Shown in pieces: positions 10,585-21,633 of a stretch of DNA of 64,000 nucleotides. A program made the translations under genes and the position numbers. The DNA lies in the NCBI RefSeq assembly GCF_030332225.1, contig NZ_JAOWIF010000028.1, forward strand, positions 248,001-312,000, given 5' to 3'. Each line of letters starts with the position of its first letter. Positions within the stretch are counted from its first letter, which is position 1. The DNA comes from Citrobacter sp. Cu233 (GTDB lineage Bacteria > Pseudomonadota > Gammaproteobacteria > Enterobacterales > Enterobacteriaceae). The notes beneath the pieces are model-generated. The model searched no databases, had not been told where the DNA came from, and saw only the letters and a list, made by a program, of their open reading frames with translations.

Positions 10585-11484
10585 ATGTTTTCAGGACTGT
10601 TAATCATTCTGGTCCCCCTTATTGTGGGTTACCTCATTCCGCTTCGACACAGAGCCGCATTAAAACTCATCAACCGGCTGTTAAGTTGGATCGTCTACCT
10701 TATTCTCTTTTTTATGGGGATCAGTCTGGCGTTTCTGGATAATCTCGCCAGTAATCTGTTATCCATTTTTTATTATTCTGCCGTCAGTGTGACGGTCATT
10801 CTGCTGTGTAATATCGCAGCGCTGCTGTGGCTGGAGCGCTCACTCCCCTGGCGACACAGCCACCAACAAGAGAAGCTCCCCTCCCGAATCGCGATGGCGC
10901 TTGAGTCGCTACAGCTTTGCGGCGTCGTGGTGCTGGGTTTTCTGTTGGGGCTTACCGGATTGTCGATGCTGCAGCACGCGACCGAAGCCAGCGAATATAC
11001 GCTGATCTTTTTATTATTCCTGGTTGGGATCCAACTGCGAAACAGTGGTATGACATTAAAGCAGATCGTACTGAACCGTCGGGGCATGATTGTTGCCGTC
11101 GTCGTAGTGGCCAGTTCTCTGCTGGGCGGCGTCATTAATGCGCTGATCCTCGGCCTGCCGTTGAAAACCGCACTGGCGATGGCATCGGGTTTCGGCTGGT
11201 ATTCCCTGTCAGGCATTTTGTTGACCGAATCATTCGGTCCAGTAATTGGCAGCGCCGCCTTTTTTAACGACCTGGCGCGTGAGTTGATTGCCATTATGCT
11301 GATCCCTGGACTGGTGGTCCGCAGTCGTTCAACCGCATTGGGTCTTTGCGGGGCGACATCAATGGATTTCACGCTGCCCGTCTTGCAACGCAGTGGCGGT
11401 CTGGAGATGGTTCCCGCAGCCATTGTGCACGGCTTTATTCTTAGCCTGTTAGTACCTCTGTTAATGGCCTTTTTCTCCGCCTGA
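10585..11484 (+). CDS. lysO: LysO (YbjE), L-lysine exporter
   Basis: 299 residues. Inner-membrane exporter of lysine and toxic analogues such as thialysine in E. coli, with about eight TM helices in an inverted-repeat arrangement. Conserved blocks include FLVGIQLRNSGMTLKQ, GFGWYSLSGILLTE and ARELIAIMLIPG, and a CGATSMDFTLPVLQ segment near the C-terminus. The start at 10585 follows AAGGAT; an in-frame ATG-like start at 10540 lacks family support. In E. coli the gene responds to ArgR and lysine; I did not find a clear ArgR box upstream here. Confidence 0.95.
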   Translation: MFSGLLIILVPLIVGYLIPLRHRAALKLINRLLSWIVYLILFFMGISLAFLDNLASNLLSIFYYSAVSVTVILLCNIAALLWLERSLPWRHSHQQEKLPSRIAMALESLQLCGVVVLGFLLGLTGLSMLQHATEASEYTLIFLLFLVGIQLRNSGMTLKQIVLNRRGMIVAVVVVASSLLGGVINALILGLPLKTALAMASGFGWYSLSGILLTESFGPVIGSAAFFNDLARELIAIMLIPGLVVRSRSTALGLCGATSMDFTLPVLQRSGGLEMVPAAIVHGFILSLLVPLLMAFFSA

Positions 11485-11504
11485 TACACAGACAAATACC
11501 TCTC

Positions 11505-11526
11505 TGGCGGTAGTCAGCTACCGCCA
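11505..11526. other. Hairpin after lysO
   Basis: A 9-bp perfect stem TGGCGGTAG / CTACCGCCA with a 4-base loop lies 20 bases after lysO. There is no T run on either strand, so it may act as a weak terminator or an mRNA 3' end stabiliser. Confidence 0.45.
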
Positions 11527-11529
11527 AAA

Positions 11530-11543
11530 TTGCGCTAAATCAA
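11530..11543. promoter_or_regulatory. FNR-like site upstream of hcp
   Basis: TTGCGCTAAATCAA matches the FNR consensus TTGAT-N4-ATCAA at 8 of 10 fixed positions. It lies about 97 bases before the hcp start codon. FNR activation of hcp under anaerobiosis is established in E. coli; assignment of this exact site is inference. Confidence 0.6.
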
Positions 11544-11602
11544 TCTCCCTGCAAGTTGTATCAGAAATCCCTTTAATCCCTTCGCGCGCAGGCATAACCT
11601 TA

Positions 11603-11625
11603 AACATGTATATCAAATATAACTT
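11603..11625. promoter_or_regulatory. NsrR-like operator upstream of hcp
   Basis: AACATGTATAT-C-AAATATAACTT has the 11-1-11 inverted-repeat layout of NsrR sites, with about 8 of 11 matches per half to AAGATGCATTT. It ends 14 bases before the hcp ATG, where a repressor would block transcription or an early step. NsrR repression of hcp-hcr, relieved by nitric oxide, is known in enteric bacteria. Confidence 0.6.
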
Positions 11626-11639
11626 TAAAAGGTGTGACC

Positions 11640-13292
11640 ATGTTTTGTGTGCAATGTGAACAAACCATCCGTACTCCGGCAGGAAACGGCTGCTCTTACG
11701 CGCAGGGTATGTGCGGTAAAACTGCTGAAACCTCCGATCTGCAGGATCTGCTGATTGCTTCCCTACAAGGTCTGTCTGCATGGGCTGTTAAAGCGCGTGA
11801 ATACGGCATCATCGACCATGACGTCGATAACTTCGCGCCGCGTGCATTCTTCTCTACGCTGACCAACGTTAACTTCGATTCCCCGCGTATTGTTGGCTAT
11901 GCTCGTGAAGCTATCGCCATGCGCGATGCACTGAAAGCGCAATGCCTGAACATTGATGCTAACGCAACGGTTGAAAACCCGATGGCCGACCTGCAACTGG
12001 TCAGCGACGATCTGGGCGACCTGCAACGTCAGGCCGCTGAATTCACCCCGAATAAAGACAAAGCGACCATCGGCGAGAACATTCTCGGCTTGCGTCTGCT
12101 GTGCCTGTACGGCCTGAAAGGTGCGGCAGCTTACATGGAGCACGCACACGTTCTCGGTCAGTACGACAACGATATCTACGCGCAGTACCACAAGATCATG
12201 GCGTGGCTGGGTACCTGGCCTTCCGATATGAACGCTCTGCTGGAGTGCTCAATGGAAATCGGCCAGATGAACTTTAAAGTGATGAGCATTCTGGATGCCG
12301 GTGAAACCACCAAATACGGTCACCCAACACCAACCCAGGTCAACGTGAAAGCAACCGAAGGCAAATGCATCCTGATCTCCGGTCACGACCTGAAAGATCT
12401 GTACAACCTGCTGGAGCAGACCGAAGGTACCGGCGTTAACGTCTATACCCACGGTGAAATGCTACCAGCACATGGCTACCCGGAACTGCGTAAGTTCAAA
12501 CACCTGATCGGTAACTACGGCAGCGGCTGGCAGAACCAGCAGGTTGAATTTGCTCGTTTCCCTGGCCCAATCGTCATGACCTCTAACTGCATCATCGACC
12601 CAACCGTTGGCGCATATGATGACCGCATCTGGACCCGTAGCATCGTCGGTTGGCCGGGTGTGAGCCACCTCGAAGGTGATGATTTCGGTCCGGTTATTGC
12701 TCAGGCGCAGCAGATGGCTGGCTTCCCGTACAGCGAAATTCCTCATCTGATCACCGTCGGTTTCGGTCGTCAGACGCTGCTGGGTGCCGCTGATACGCTG
12801 ATCGACCTGGTGAGCCGCGAAAAACTGCGTCACATCTTCCTGGTTGGCGGCTGCGACGGTGCACGCGGCGAACGTAACTACTTTACCGACTTCGCCACCA
12901 GCGTACCGGACGACTGCCTGATCCTGACGCTGGCCTGTGGTAAATACCGTTTCAACAAACTGGAATTCGGCGATATCGAAGGTCTGCCGCGTCTGGTCGA
13001 TGCCGGTCAGTGTAACGATGCCTACTCTGCCATTATCCTGGCCGTCACTCTGGCTGAGAAACTGGGCTGTGGCGTGAACGACCTGCCCCTGTCTCTGGTG
13101 CTCTCCTGGTTCGAACAGAAAGCAATTGTTATTCTGCTGACCCTGCTGTCTCTGGGTGTGAAAAACATCGTGACTGGCCCAACGGCACCTGGCTTCTTCA
13201 CACCCGATCTGCTGGCTGTACTCAACGAGAAATTTGGTCTGCGTTCCGTGACCACCGTTGAAGAAGACATGAAGCAGTTGCTGAGCGCGTAA
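11640..13292 (+). CDS. hcp: Hcp, hybrid-cluster protein / NO reductase
   Basis: 550 residues as in E. coli. Hcp carries an iron-sulphur cluster and a hybrid Fe-S-O cluster. It reduces nitric oxide at low level and acts in nitrosative stress and protein S-nitrosylation. The N-terminal cluster ligands Cys3, Cys6, Cys18 and Cys25 are visible. Later conserved blocks include [23 protein letters not shown] and [12 protein letters not shown], which bear hybrid-cluster ligands. A GTG two codons upstream is in frame, but ATG 11640 with AAGGTG fits the family start. It is followed after 10 bases by hcr, its reductase. Confidence 0.98.
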   Translation: MFCVQCEQTIRTPAGNGCSYAQGMCGKTAETSDLQDLLIASLQGLSAWAVKAREYGIIDHDVDNFAPRAFFSTLTNVNFDSPRIVGYAREAIAMRDALKAQCLNIDANATVENPMADLQLVSDDLGDLQRQAAEFTPNKDKATIGENILGLRLLCLYGLKGAAAYMEHAHVLGQYDNDIYAQYHKIMAWLGTWPSDMNALLECSMEIGQMNFKVMSILDAGETTKYGHPTPTQVNVKATEGKCILISGHDLKDLYNLLEQTEGTGVNVYTHGEMLPAHGYPELRKFKHLIGNYGSGWQNQQVEFARFPGPIVMTSNCIIDPTVGAYDDRIWTRSIVGWPGVSHLEGDDFGPVIAQAQQMAGFPYSEIPHLITVGFGRQTLLGAADTLIDLVSREKLRHIFLVGGCDGARGERNYFTDFATSVPDDCLILTLACGKYRFNKLEFGDIEGLPRLVDAGQCNDAYSAIILAVTLAEKLGCGVNDLPLSLVLSWFEQKAIVILLTLLSLGVKNIVTGPTAPGFFTPDLLAVLNEKFGLRSVTTVEEDMKQLLSA

Positions 13293-13302
13293 GGAGTAAA
13301 GA

Positions 13303-14271
13303 ATGACAATGCCAACCCATCAGTGCCCGTGGCGGATGCAGGTTCATCACATCCATCAGGAAACGCCGGATGTGTGGACAATTTCGTTGCTATGCCACGA
13401 CTATTATCCCTATCGTGCCGGGCAGTATGCACTGGTCAGCGTACGTAACTCAGCGGATACGCTGCGTGCTTACACTATCTCTTCAACGCCGGGCGTAAGC
13501 GAGTACATCACGCTGACCATCCGCCGCATTGACGACGGTGCAGGTTCTCAGTGGTTAACCCGCGACGTGAAGCGCGGCGACTACATCTGGCTGTCCGATG
13601 CCATGGGTGAATTTACCTGTGAAGATAAAGCCGAAGACAAGTTCCTGATGCTGGCTGCCGGCTGTGGCGTAACGCCAATCATGTCGATGCGTCGCTGGTT
13701 GGCGAAGTACCGTCCACAAGCCGACGTGCAGGTGATTTTCAACGTTCGCTCGCCAGAAGATGTCATCTTTGCCGATGAATGGCGTGAGTATCCGGTGACA
13801 TTAGTCGCTGAAAACAATGCCACTCAGGGTTTTGTTTCCGGTCGACTGACCACCGAACTGCTGAAGAACGTCCCGGATCTGACCTCACGTACCGTGATGA
13901 CCTGTGGCCCGGCCCCGTATATGGATCTGGTCGAAAAAGAAGTGAAAGCGCTTGGCGTAACACGCTTCTTTAAAGAGCAGTTCTTCACTCCGGTGGCCGA
14001 AGCGGCAACCAGCGGCCTGAAGTTTACCAAGCTGCAACCCGCACAAGAGTTCTATGCGCCGGTTGGCACAACGCTACTGGAAGCACTGGAAAGCAATAAG
14101 GTTCCGGTCGTTGCCGCCTGTCGCGCAGGCGTGTGTGGTTGCTGCAAAACCAAAGTGGTTGATGGTAACTATACGGTCAGCAGCACCATGACGCTGACCG
14201 ATGCAGAAATTGCGGAAGGTTACGTTCTGGCTTGTTCCTGTCATCCGCAGGGCGATCTGGTACTTGCGTAA
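13303..14271 (+). CDS. hcr: Hcr, NADH oxidoreductase for Hcp
   Basis: 322 residues, same as E. coli. Hcr passes electrons from NADH to Hcp. It has an FAD-binding barrel with RAYTISSTPG (about 50-59), an NAD-binding domain with LMLAAGCGVTPIMSM (about 117-131) and CGPAPYMD, and a C-terminal plant-type [2Fe-2S] ferredoxin domain with CRAGVCGCC and a fourth Cys in LACSCHP. It lies in an operon with hcp. AAGGAG stands before the ATG. Confidence 0.97.
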   Translation: MTMPTHQCPWRMQVHHIHQETPDVWTISLLCHDYYPYRAGQYALVSVRNSADTLRAYTISSTPGVSEYITLTIRRIDDGAGSQWLTRDVKRGDYIWLSDAMGEFTCEDKAEDKFLMLAAGCGVTPIMSMRRWLAKYRPQADVQVIFNVRSPEDVIFADEWREYPVTLVAENNATQGFVSGRLTTELLKNVPDLTSRTVMTCGPAPYMDLVEKEVKALGVTRFFKEQFFTPVAEAATSGLKFTKLQPAQEFYAPVGTTLLEALESNKVPVVAACRAGVCGCCKTKVVDGNYTVSSTMTLTDAEIAEGYVLACSCHPQGDLVLA

Positions 14272-14280
14272 ATAGTCACT

Positions 14281-14353
14281 GCCGGATGGCATACTTATCC
14301 GGTCTACAAGAACCGTTGTAGGCCGGACAAAGTATTAATACCGTCATCCGGCC
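14281..14353. repeat. REP/BIME element between hcr and doxX-like gene
   Basis: Repeated REP units in opposite orientation are present: GCCGGATGGC...TTATCCGGTCTACA, then TTGTAGGCCGG and GTCATCCGGC. This is the extragenic palindrome family of enteric bacteria. It sits between the convergent hcr and DoxX-family genes. Confidence 0.85.
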
Positions 14354-14358
14354 ATTTA

Positions 14359-14793
14359 TCACCGCCAGGCTGAATTGCCGCCCAGGGCATATTTTCCTGC
14401 GCCCAGAAACGCCACCGCCATCGCGCCAATAAAAAAGTACACCAGACTCTCAATCGCCCAGGCACCGGTTTTGTCCAGAGACCAGGTTTCTCCCATCCCG
14501 ACCATCAGCCACGCCACAATCATTGTAAACGCCAGCCCTAATGCCGCCGGGCGTGTCAGGATCCCAAGAATAATCAGGCAAGGCGCAACAACCTCCCCCA
14601 GCAAGACACCGTAAGCAATAAAGCCGGGGAATCCTTTCGCTATCAGCATGCCACTGATGCCATCAATACCCGCGAACAGTTTATGCAGTCCATGGAACAG
14701 CATCAGCCCGCCAACAGCAAGGCGTAACAAAAACTTGCCAAAATCCTCGTGCGTCAGCATCCGGTTAACTGCATTTAATAGTCTTGTAACCAT
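14359..14793 (-). CDS. DoxX-family membrane protein
   Basis: 144 residues with four hydrophobic helices, of the DoxX family of small inner-membrane proteins. Family members are tied to quinone or thiosulphate redox and to oxidative stress, but this one has no assigned role. The conserved pattern LLRLAVGGLMLFHGLHKL (about 22-39), GEVVAPCLIILG and a C-terminal hydrophobic pair can be seen. It is absent from this spot in E. coli K-12, where hcr and poxB adjoin. It is divergent from poxB and shares a 150-base promoter region with it. AAGGA precedes the start. Confidence 0.85.
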   Translation of the reverse strand: MVTRLLNAVNRMLTHEDFGKFLLRLAVGGLMLFHGLHKLFAGIDGISGMLIAKGFPGFIAYGVLLGEVVAPCLIILGILTRPAALGLAFTMIVAWLMVGMGETWSLDKTGAWAIESLVYFFIGAMAVAFLGAGKYALGGNSAWR

Positions 14794-14946
14794 TTGAATT
14801 CGTTCCTTGTTTTACCATGTCTTATGCCAAACTACGCTTTATTTTCGTGAAATGTAAGCTGCCGAAAATAAGGGGGTAATGAGAAGCATAACTATTATCT
14901 TCATCTAAACTTGTAACCGGTATCACATTAAAGGAGATGGAAAACC

Positions 14947-16665
14947 ATGAAACAAACGGTTGCTGCTTTTATTGCTAAAACCCTTGAACAAGCTGGCGTT
15001 AAACGTATTTGGGGTGTGACGGGCGACTCACTGAATGGCCTCAGCGATAGTCTGAATCGTATGGGAACGATTGACTGGATGCCAACCCGCCATGAAGAGG
15101 TTGCCGCTTTTGCCGCAGGGGCAGAAGCCCAACTGACCGGTGAACTGGCCGTTTGTGCCGGTTCATGCGGACCGGGAAACCTGCACCTGATTAACGGCCT
15201 GTTTGATTGCCACCGCAACCATGTCCCGGTGCTGGCAATTGCGGCACATATTCCTTCCAGTGAGATAGGCAGTGGTTATTTTCAGGAGACCCACCCGCAG
15301 GAGTTGTTCCGCGAATGTAGCCATTATTGCGAGCTGGTTTCCAGTCCTGAGCAGATCCCCCAGGTACTGGCGATTGCGATGCGAAAAGCCGTATTAAACC
15401 GCGGTGTCTCGGTAGTCGTCTTACCTGGCGACGTCGCGCTGAAACCCGCGCCGGAAAGCGCCAGTACGCACTGGTATCACGCACCGCTGCCGGTGGTTAC
15501 GCCAGCAGAAGAAGAAATTAAAAAGCTGGCGCAACTGCTGCGTTATTCCCGCAACATTGCCCTGATGTGCGGCAGCGGTTGTGCCGGGGCACATAAAGAG
15601 CTGGTCGAATTTGCCGCTAAAATCAAAGCCCCGATTGTTCACGCTCTGCGTGGTAAAGAACACGTTGAATACGACAACCCTTACGACGTCGGTATGACCG
15701 GATTAATCGGCTTTTCTTCCGGGTTCCATACCATGATGAATGCCGACACGCTGATCTTACTCGGCACTCAGTTCCCTTATCGTCCGTTCTACCCTACCGA
15801 TGCCAAAATTATCCAGATTGATATCAACCCGGCGAGCATTGGCGCACACAGTAAAGTGGATATGGCGCTGGTGGGGGATATTAAATCCACGCTTCGCGCC
15901 CTGCTTCCACAGGTAGAAGAAAAAACCGATCGGCAGTTTTTGGACACAGCGCTGGAACACTATCGCGATGCACGCAAAGGGCTGGATGATTTAGCCAAAC
16001 CCAGCGATAAAGCCATTCATCCACAATATCTGGCACAACAAATCAGCCATTTTGCCGCGGACGACGCAATCTTTACCTGTGATGTGGGCACACCGACAGT
16101 GTGGGCCGCCCGCTATCTGAAAATGAACGGTAAACGCCGTCTGCTAGGATCGTTTAACCACGGTTCAATGGCAAACGCCATGCCACAAGCGCTGGGTGCG
16201 CAGGCGACTGAACCAGGTCGTCAGGTCGTCGCGATGTGCGGCGATGGTGGCTTCAGCATGTTAATGGGCGATTTTCTCTCGGTTGTACAAATGAAGCTCC
16301 CGGTGAAGATAATCGTGTTCAACAACAGCGTACTGGGTTTTGTGGCAATGGAGATGAAGGCAGGCGGTTATCTGACAGACGGGACGGAACTACACGACAC
16401 CAACTTCGCACGGATTGCCGAAGCCTGTGGTATTACCGGCATCCGCGTAGAGAAATCCTCTGAGGTCGATGAGGCCCTGCAACGCGCCATGTCAATTGAT
16501 GGTCCCGTGCTGGTCGATGTCGTTGTGGCGAAAGAAGAGCTCGCCATTCCACCACAAATAAAACTCGAACAAGCGAAGGGATTTAGCCTGTATATGCTGC
16601 GCGCGATCATCAGTGGACGCGGTGATGAAGTGATCGAACTGGCGAAAACTAACTGGCTCAGGTAA
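14947..16665 (+). CDS. poxB: PoxB, pyruvate:ubiquinone oxidoreductase
   Basis: 572 residues as in E. coli. Peripheral membrane enzyme that makes acetate and CO2 from pyruvate and passes electrons to ubiquinone, using TPP and FAD. It has the N-terminal TPP-PYR domain with the conserved Glu in [13 protein letters not shown] (near 50), a central FAD domain, and the C-terminal TPP-binding motif from GDGGFSM to FNNS (about 432-463). The final 24 or so residues form the lipid-activation helix known in this enzyme. It heads a run poxB-ltaE-ybjT-ybjS with short gaps. In E. coli it is RpoS-dependent. Confidence 0.98.
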   Translation: MKQTVAAFIAKTLEQAGVKRIWGVTGDSLNGLSDSLNRMGTIDWMPTRHEEVAAFAAGAEAQLTGELAVCAGSCGPGNLHLINGLFDCHRNHVPVLAIAAHIPSSEIGSGYFQETHPQELFRECSHYCELVSSPEQIPQVLAIAMRKAVLNRGVSVVVLPGDVALKPAPESASTHWYHAPLPVVTPAEEEIKKLAQLLRYSRNIALMCGSGCAGAHKELVEFAAKIKAPIVHALRGKEHVEYDNPYDVGMTGLIGFSSGFHTMMNADTLILLGTQFPYRPFYPTDAKIIQIDINPASIGAHSKVDMALVGDIKSTLRALLPQVEEKTDRQFLDTALEHYRDARKGLDDLAKPSDKAIHPQYLAQQISHFAADDAIFTCDVGTPTVWAARYLKMNGKRRLLGSFNHGSMANAMPQALGAQATEPGRQVVAMCGDGGFSMLMGDFLSVVQMKLPVKIIVFNNSVLGFVAMEMKAGGYLTDGTELHDTNFARIAEACGITGIRVEKSSEVDEALQRAMSIDGPVLVDVVVAKEELAIPPQIKLEQAKGFSLYMLRAIISGRGDEVIELAKTNWLR

Positions 16666-16701
16666 AACAGAGGGCATTACCTCACTTAAAAAGGAATGCC
16701 C

Positions 16702-17703
16702 GTGATTGATTTACGCAGTGATACCGTCACCCGCCCGAGTCGCGCCATGCTGGAAGAGATGATGGCAGCCCCGGTCGGGGACGATGTTTACGGAGATGAC
16801 CCTACCGTTAACGCCCTTCAGCACTACGCCGCTGAACTTTCTGGCAAAGAAGCTGCTATTTTCCTGCCTACCGGCACCCAGGCTAATCTGGTTGCGTTAC
16901 TCAGCCATTGCCAGCGCGGCGAGGAATATATCGCCGGTCAGGGTGCTCATAACTACTTATATGAAGCGGGCGGCGCCGCAGTGCTCGGAAGTATCCAACC
17001 CCAGCCTATTGATGCTGCCCCAGACGGTTCTCTGCCACTGGACAAAGTAGCCGCAAAAATCAAAGCCGACGATATTCATTTTGCCCGCACGCGCCTGCTC
17101 AGTCTGGAAAACACCCACAACGGTAAAGTGTTGCCACGTGAGTACCTGAAGGATGCCTGGGAATTTACCCGTGAGCGAAACCTTGCCCTGCACGTTGATG
17201 GTGCACGAATTTTTAACGCCATCGTCGCCTATGGCTGTGAGTTAAAAGACGTTACTCAATACTGCGACTCGTTCACAATTTGCCTTTCCAAAGGTCTGGG
17301 AACGCCAGTGGGTTCACTGCTGGTCGGCAGTCATGACTACATCAAACGCGCGATTCGCTGGCGCAAAATGACCGGCGGCGGAATGCGTCAGGCCGGGATT
17401 CTGGCGGCTGCCGGACTGTATGCACTGAAAAATAACGTCGCGCGCTTACAAGATGACCACGACAACGCGGCCTGGATGGCAGAGCAACTGCGTGAAGCGG
17501 GAGCGGATGTCCTGCGTCACGACACCAACATGCTGTTTATCCGTGTTGGCGAAGAACATGCCACAGCACTGGGCGAGTATATGAAGGCACATGGCGTGCT
17601 GATTAACGCCTCCCCGATTGTGCGCCTGGTGATGCATCTGGACGTGTCACGTGCACAGCTTGCTGAAGTCGTCGCCCACTGGCGCGCTTTTTTAACCCAC
17701 TAA
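16702..17703 (+). CDS. ltaE: LtaE, low-specificity L-threonine aldolase
   Basis: 333 residues, PLP enzyme that splits L-allo-threonine and L-threonine to glycine and acetaldehyde. The fold-type I core and the PLP lysine in [13 protein letters not shown] (near 197) are present, as is the N-terminal block [12 protein letters not shown] chose GTG at 16702: AAGGA lies 6 bases upstream of it, whereas the in-frame ATG at 16696 directly abuts AAGGA with no spacing. GTG is also the E. coli start. It lies 36 bases after poxB and 10 bases before ybjT. Confidence 0.95.
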   Translation: MIDLRSDTVTRPSRAMLEEMMAAPVGDDVYGDDPTVNALQHYAAELSGKEAAIFLPTGTQANLVALLSHCQRGEEYIAGQGAHNYLYEAGGAAVLGSIQPQPIDAAPDGSLPLDKVAAKIKADDIHFARTRLLSLENTHNGKVLPREYLKDAWEFTRERNLALHVDGARIFNAIVAYGCELKDVTQYCDSFTICLSKGLGTPVGSLLVGSHDYIKRAIRWRKMTGGGMRQAGILAAAGLYALKNNVARLQDDHDNAAWMAEQLREAGADVLRHDTNMLFIRVGEEHATALGEYMKAHGVLINASPIVRLVMHLDVSRAQLAEVVAHWRAFLTH

Positions 17704-17713
17704 GGAGTCAGGC

Positions 17714-19144
17714 GTGCCGCAACGGATTTTAGTTCTTGGTGCCAGTGGCTACATTGGTCAGCATCTGGTTCAGGCACTCGGCCAGCAAGGGCATCAGGTG
17801 CTGGCTGCGGCACGTCGCATTGAGCGGCTGGAAAAGCAGCAACTGACCAACGTTAACTGTCATAAGATCGATTTAAATGTACCGGATACTTTGCCGCCGC
17901 TGCTGGCGGGTATTGATACCGTTTACTATCTGGTTCATGGCATGGGCGAAGGGGGCGACTTTATTGCCCATGAGCGCCTGGTCGCAGAAAACGTGCGCGA
18001 TGCGCTGCGTACCACCCCGGTCAAACAACTGATCTTCCTGAGCTCATTGCAGGCTCCCAGACATGAGCAGTCCGATCACCTGCGTGCGCGCCAGATTACC
18101 GCAGATACGCTGCGCGAATCCGGTGTACCGGTGACTGAGCTACGAGCAGGCATTATCGTTGGCGCGGGTTCCGCTGCGTTTGAAGTCATGCGCGACATGG
18201 TCTATAACCTACCTGTGTTAACCCCGCCACGCTGGGTACGCTCTCGCACCACGCCTATCGCGCTGGAAAACCTGATGTATTACCTGGTGGCGTTGTTGGA
18301 TCATCCGGCAAGCAAACACCGCGTACTCGAAGCAGCAGGCCCGCAGGTATTAAGCTACCAGGAGCAGTTTGAGCACTTTATGGCCGTCAGCGGTAAGCAT
18401 CGGCTGTTGGTCCCTATCCCCTTTCCGACCCGTTGGATCTCGGTCTGGTTTTTAAATGTCATCACTTCGGTTCCCCCCACCACCGCAAAAGCGCTGATAC
18501 AGGGTCTGAAACACGATCTGCTGGCCGATGACACTGAACTGAGGACATTGATACCCCAAAAGCTTATCGCCTTTGACGATGCGGTACGCAGCACACTCAA
18601 AGAAGAAGAGAAGCTGGTCAACTCCAGCGACTGGGGTTACGACGCTCAGGCTTTTGCACGCTGGCGTCCTGAATATGGGTATTTTGCCAAACAAGCCGGT
18701 TTTAGCGTGGAGACCTCCGCCAGCCGGAAAGCGTTGTGGCAGGTCGTGAACCGGCTCGGTGGTAAAGAAGGTTATTTCTTTGGCAACATTTTGTGGAAGA
18801 CACGTGCGGCGTTAGACCTGTTAGTAGGTCACAAGCTGGCGAAAGGTCGGCCCCAACACCCATTTTTGCAGGTTGGTGATACCGTTGATAGCTGGAAAGT
18901 CATCATCGTTGAACCGGAAAAGCAGCTTACTCTGCTGTTTGGCATGAAGGCCCCTGGCCTCGGTCGCCTGAGCTTTACGCTGGAAGAAAAAGACGATCAC
19001 CGACGCATTGATGTCCGGGCATGGTGGCACCCGCACGGGATGCCCGGTCTCTTCTATTGGCTATTGATGATCCCGGCGCACTTGTTCATTTTCAGAGGGA
19101 TGGCGAAGCGTATTGCCAAACTTGCAGAACAAATCACAGACTAA
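17714..19144 (+). CDS. ybjT: YbjT, SDR-type NAD(P)-binding protein with DUF2867
   Basis: 476 residues. The N-terminal half is an atypical short-chain dehydrogenase with the nucleotide motif [14 protein letters not shown] (about 5-18). The C-terminal half is a DUF2867 domain with [15 protein letters not shown]-like sequence (here [20 protein letters not shown]), followed by a hydrophobic stretch [11 protein letters not shown] that may touch the membrane. The function is not known. It starts with GTG after AAGGAG. It lies in the poxB-ltaE-ybjT-ybjS run. Confidence 0.92.
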   Translation: MPQRILVLGASGYIGQHLVQALGQQGHQVLAAARRIERLEKQQLTNVNCHKIDLNVPDTLPPLLAGIDTVYYLVHGMGEGGDFIAHERLVAENVRDALRTTPVKQLIFLSSLQAPRHEQSDHLRARQITADTLRESGVPVTELRAGIIVGAGSAAFEVMRDMVYNLPVLTPPRWVRSRTTPIALENLMYYLVALLDHPASKHRVLEAAGPQVLSYQEQFEHFMAVSGKHRLLVPIPFPTRWISVWFLNVITSVPPTTAKALIQGLKHDLLADDTELRTLIPQKLIAFDDAVRSTLKEEEKLVNSSDWGYDAQAFARWRPEYGYFAKQAGFSVETSASRKALWQVVNRLGGKEGYFFGNILWKTRAALDLLVGHKLAKGRPQHPFLQVGDTVDSWKVIIVEPEKQLTLLFGMKAPGLGRLSFTLEEKDDHRRIDVRAWWHPHGMPGLFYWLLMIPAHLFIFRGMAKRIAKLAEQITD

Positions 19145-19241
19145 TGATAAAAAGAGACTGTATTCTTTCATGTTTCCCATTGCATACGAGCGTATTTCAC
19201 GGAAGAATGCGCACGACGTTTTTTAAACACAGTGGATTGAT

Positions 19242-20255
19242 ATGAAGGTACTGGTTACCGGAGCCACCAGCGGCTTGGGCCGAAACGCGGTTGAGTTTTT
19301 GTGCAGAAAAGGCATCAGCGTCAGAGCCACCGGTCGCAACGAAGCGATGGGTAAGCTGCTGGAAAAAATGGGGGCAGAATTTGTCCATGCGGATCTGACC
19401 GAGCTGGTCTCTTCGCAGGCAAAAGTGATGCTCGCAGGTATCGACACACTATGGCACTGCTCCAGTTTCACCTCACCGTGGGGCACGCAGGAAGCCTTCG
19501 ATCTGGCCAACGTCCGTGCTACCCGTCGTCTGGGCGAGTGGGCCGTTGCCTGGGGTGTGCGTAACTTTATTCATATCTCCTCTCCATCACTGTATTTTGA
19601 CTATCACCACCATCGTGATATCAAAGAGGACTTCCGCCCACATCGCTTCGCCAACGAATTCGCCCGCAGCAAAGCCGCTGGTGAAGAGGTTATTGCGCTG
19701 TTAGCGCAGGCCAACCCGCAGACCCGTTTTACGGTCTTGCGTCCGCAAAGTCTGTTCGGCCCTCATGATAAAGTGTTTATCCCGCGTCTGGCGCATATGA
19801 TGCATCACTACGGCAGCATTCTGTTGCCGCACGGCGGAAGTGCGCTGGTAGATATGACCTACTACGAGAACGCGGTGCATGCGATGTGGCTGGCAAGTCA
19901 GACAACCTGCGATAAACTGCCGTCAGGTCGTGCCTATAACATTACCAACGGCGAGCATCGCACCCTGCGCAGCATCGTGCAGAAGCTCATTGATGAGCTG
20001 AATATTGATTGCCGTATTCGTTCGGTTCCTTATCCGATGCTGGACATGATCGCCCGCAGCATGGAGCGTCTTGGTAATAAATCGGCTAAAGAACCCAAAC
20101 TCACGCATTACGGTGTGTCGAAGCTTAATTTTGATTTTACGCTGGATACAACGCGCGCTCAGGAGGAGTTAGGCTATCAGCCCGTAGTCACGCTGGACGA
20201 AGGGATTGAACGTACCGCGGCCTGGTTGCGCGACCACGGCAAGTTACCACGTTAA
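19242..20255 (+). CDS. ybjS: YbjS, NAD-dependent epimerase / 3-beta-HSD family
   Basis: 337 residues, extended short-chain dehydrogenase. It has the Rossmann motif [13 protein letters not shown] (about 4-16). There is no typical YxxxK at the usual place; instead [14 protein letters not shown] carries a Lys that may serve. C-terminal conserved segments [18 protein letters not shown] and [13 protein letters not shown] are present. The substrate is unknown. It follows ybjT after 97 bases and is followed by a REP element, so it is likely the last gene of the unit. Confidence 0.92.
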   Translation: MKVLVTGATSGLGRNAVEFLCRKGISVRATGRNEAMGKLLEKMGAEFVHADLTELVSSQAKVMLAGIDTLWHCSSFTSPWGTQEAFDLANVRATRRLGEWAVAWGVRNFIHISSPSLYFDYHHHRDIKEDFRPHRFANEFARSKAAGEEVIALLAQANPQTRFTVLRPQSLFGPHDKVFIPRLAHMMHHYGSILLPHGGSALVDMTYYENAVHAMWLASQTTCDKLPSGRAYNITNGEHRTLRSIVQKLIDELNIDCRIRSVPYPMLDMIARSMERLGNKSAKEPKLTHYGVSKLNFDFTLDTTRAQEELGYQPVVTLDEGIERTAAWLRDHGKLPR

Positions 20256-20268
20256 GCGGGTTGCCATT

Positions 20269-20299
20269 GCCGGATGGCGGCGCAAGCGCCTTATCCGGC
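20269..20299. repeat. REP element after ybjS
   Basis: GCCGGATGGCGGCGCAAGCG continuing to CCTTATCCGGC forms the standard REP hairpin between the convergent ybjS and amiD genes. Confidence 0.9.
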
Positions 20300-20356
20300 T
20301 TACATACCTGCCCGAACTAACCGTTGGCTAGATCCATCAGGCATCGGTGATCTGCG

Positions 20357-21187
20357 TTAACCCTGCCCGTATTTCTCCAGTAACGCCTCGGCAATCGCCT
20401 GGGTTTCAGCATCCGCCACGCCGTTCCACAACGCCGGACGGAAGTGCATCTGGAACGCCATAATCACCCGTTGTTGTTCACGTGGCGTCATTTCAGGTTT
20501 AACGTCGTAGCCATAGCGCGACAACACATCAAGCAACGGGGCGATATCTACCGGCGTATGAGGCGCACGTCCGGCGAGATAAAACGTGACGCGCTGCGCA
20601 TCCGGCCACGCGCCAATACCTTGCGCTGCCAGCTCACGCCACGGAAACAGGGGACCGGGATCATCTTTACGCTGTGGCGCAATATCCGCATGAGCCACGA
20701 CGTTTTGTGGCTTGATGTCGTAACGGGCAATAATATCCTTTGCCAGCGGGATCAGCGCCTGGATTTGTGTTGCTTCAAACGGGGTGAAATATTTCGTTCC
20801 CGCCGACTTTTGCCAGCCGCGGTTTTCCAGCTCAATACCAATCGATGTGTCGTTGATGCGCGTGGCGCCACGCCAGAAGCTAATCCCCGCATGCCAGGCC
20901 AAATCTTTTTCCGGGACCAGTTGCCAGATACGCGGCTTGCCGTGATACAACGGCGGCACTGCCGGGATCAAATAATGTGAACTGACGTTTTTATCCGTCA
21001 GCGTAGCCAGCGATGAATCAAAATCATCTGCGGTGTAATGAATAACCAACACCTTAATGCGTGGATAGGCCGCCTGAGCCTGACGGCGGGTATCTAACTG
21101 ATACCCGTCTTTATCGATAACCCCTTTCTCGCCGGCACACCCGGTCAACAGCAGCGTGAACGCCAGCAACCACAGCAGACGGTTCAT
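20357..21187 (-). CDS. amiD: AmiD, outer-membrane lipoprotein amidase
   Basis: 276 residues. Zinc N-acetylmuramoyl-L-alanine amidase that cleaves muropeptides, including anhydro forms. A lipoprotein signal ends in LLLTGC (Cys17). The amidase_2 domain has [11 protein letters not shown] (zinc His near 50) and [17 protein letters not shown] (zinc His and Asp near 151-161). A C-terminal peptidoglycan-binding domain ends in [19 protein letters not shown]. Its start overlaps the end of ybjQ by 4 bases (ATGA), so the two are coupled. Confidence 0.97.
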   Translation of the reverse strand: MNRLLWLLAFTLLLTGCAGEKGVIDKDGYQLDTRRQAQAAYPRIKVLVIHYTADDFDSSLATLTDKNVSSHYLIPAVPPLYHGKPRIWQLVPEKDLAWHAGISFWRGATRINDTSIGIELENRGWQKSAGTKYFTPFEATQIQALIPLAKDIIARYDIKPQNVVAHADIAPQRKDDPGPLFPWRELAAQGIGAWPDAQRVTFYLAGRAPHTPVDIAPLLDVLSRYGYDVKPEMTPREQQRVIMAFQMHFRPALWNGVADAETQAIAEALLEKYGQG

Positions 21188-21507
21188 CGGCGAGTTTTTA
21201 CCGCGGTACCGCTGACGCTTACCATCAGCATACTGCTATCTTTCCCGACCGTCTCGTAATCAATATCGATACCGACAACCGCATCAGCGCCCAATGCTTT
21301 GGCTTGTTCACCGAGTTCCTGGAAGGCAATTTCACGCGCTTTACGTAGTTCTTTTTCATATGCGCCGGAGCGCCCGCCGACGATATCACGGATACCCGCA
21401 AAGAAATCGCGGAAGATATTTGCACCCAGAATAGCTTCACCGGTTACCACACCGCAGTATTCCACGATGCTCTGCCCTTCAAGTGTAGGGGTGGTCGAAA
21501 ACTGCAT
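21184..21507 (-). CDS. ybjQ: YbjQ, DUF74 / YbjQ family protein
   Basis: 107 residues of the widespread YbjQ family, which forms a pentameric barrel in solved homologues; the role is unknown and heavy-metal binding has been guessed. Conserved blocks [30 protein letters not shown] and [15 protein letters not shown] are present in shortened sense as [14 protein letters not shown] and [13 protein letters not shown]. It overlaps amiD and is divergent from ybjP. Confidence 0.92.
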   Translation of the reverse strand: MQFSTTPTLEGQSIVEYCGVVTGEAILGANIFRDFFAGIRDIVGGRSGAYEKELRKAREIAFQELGEQAKALGADAVVGIDIDYETVGKDSSMLMVSVSGTAVKTRR

Positions 21508-21633
21508 GGTTAATCTCCTTATAGTGCTAAGAGCACGATCTCAAAAGCATTATCAAACCGATCCACTATCATTGAAAGGATATATTCTATCAACGTAGAA
21601 CACTAATCGTAGAAAGCTAATAAGGAAATCATT

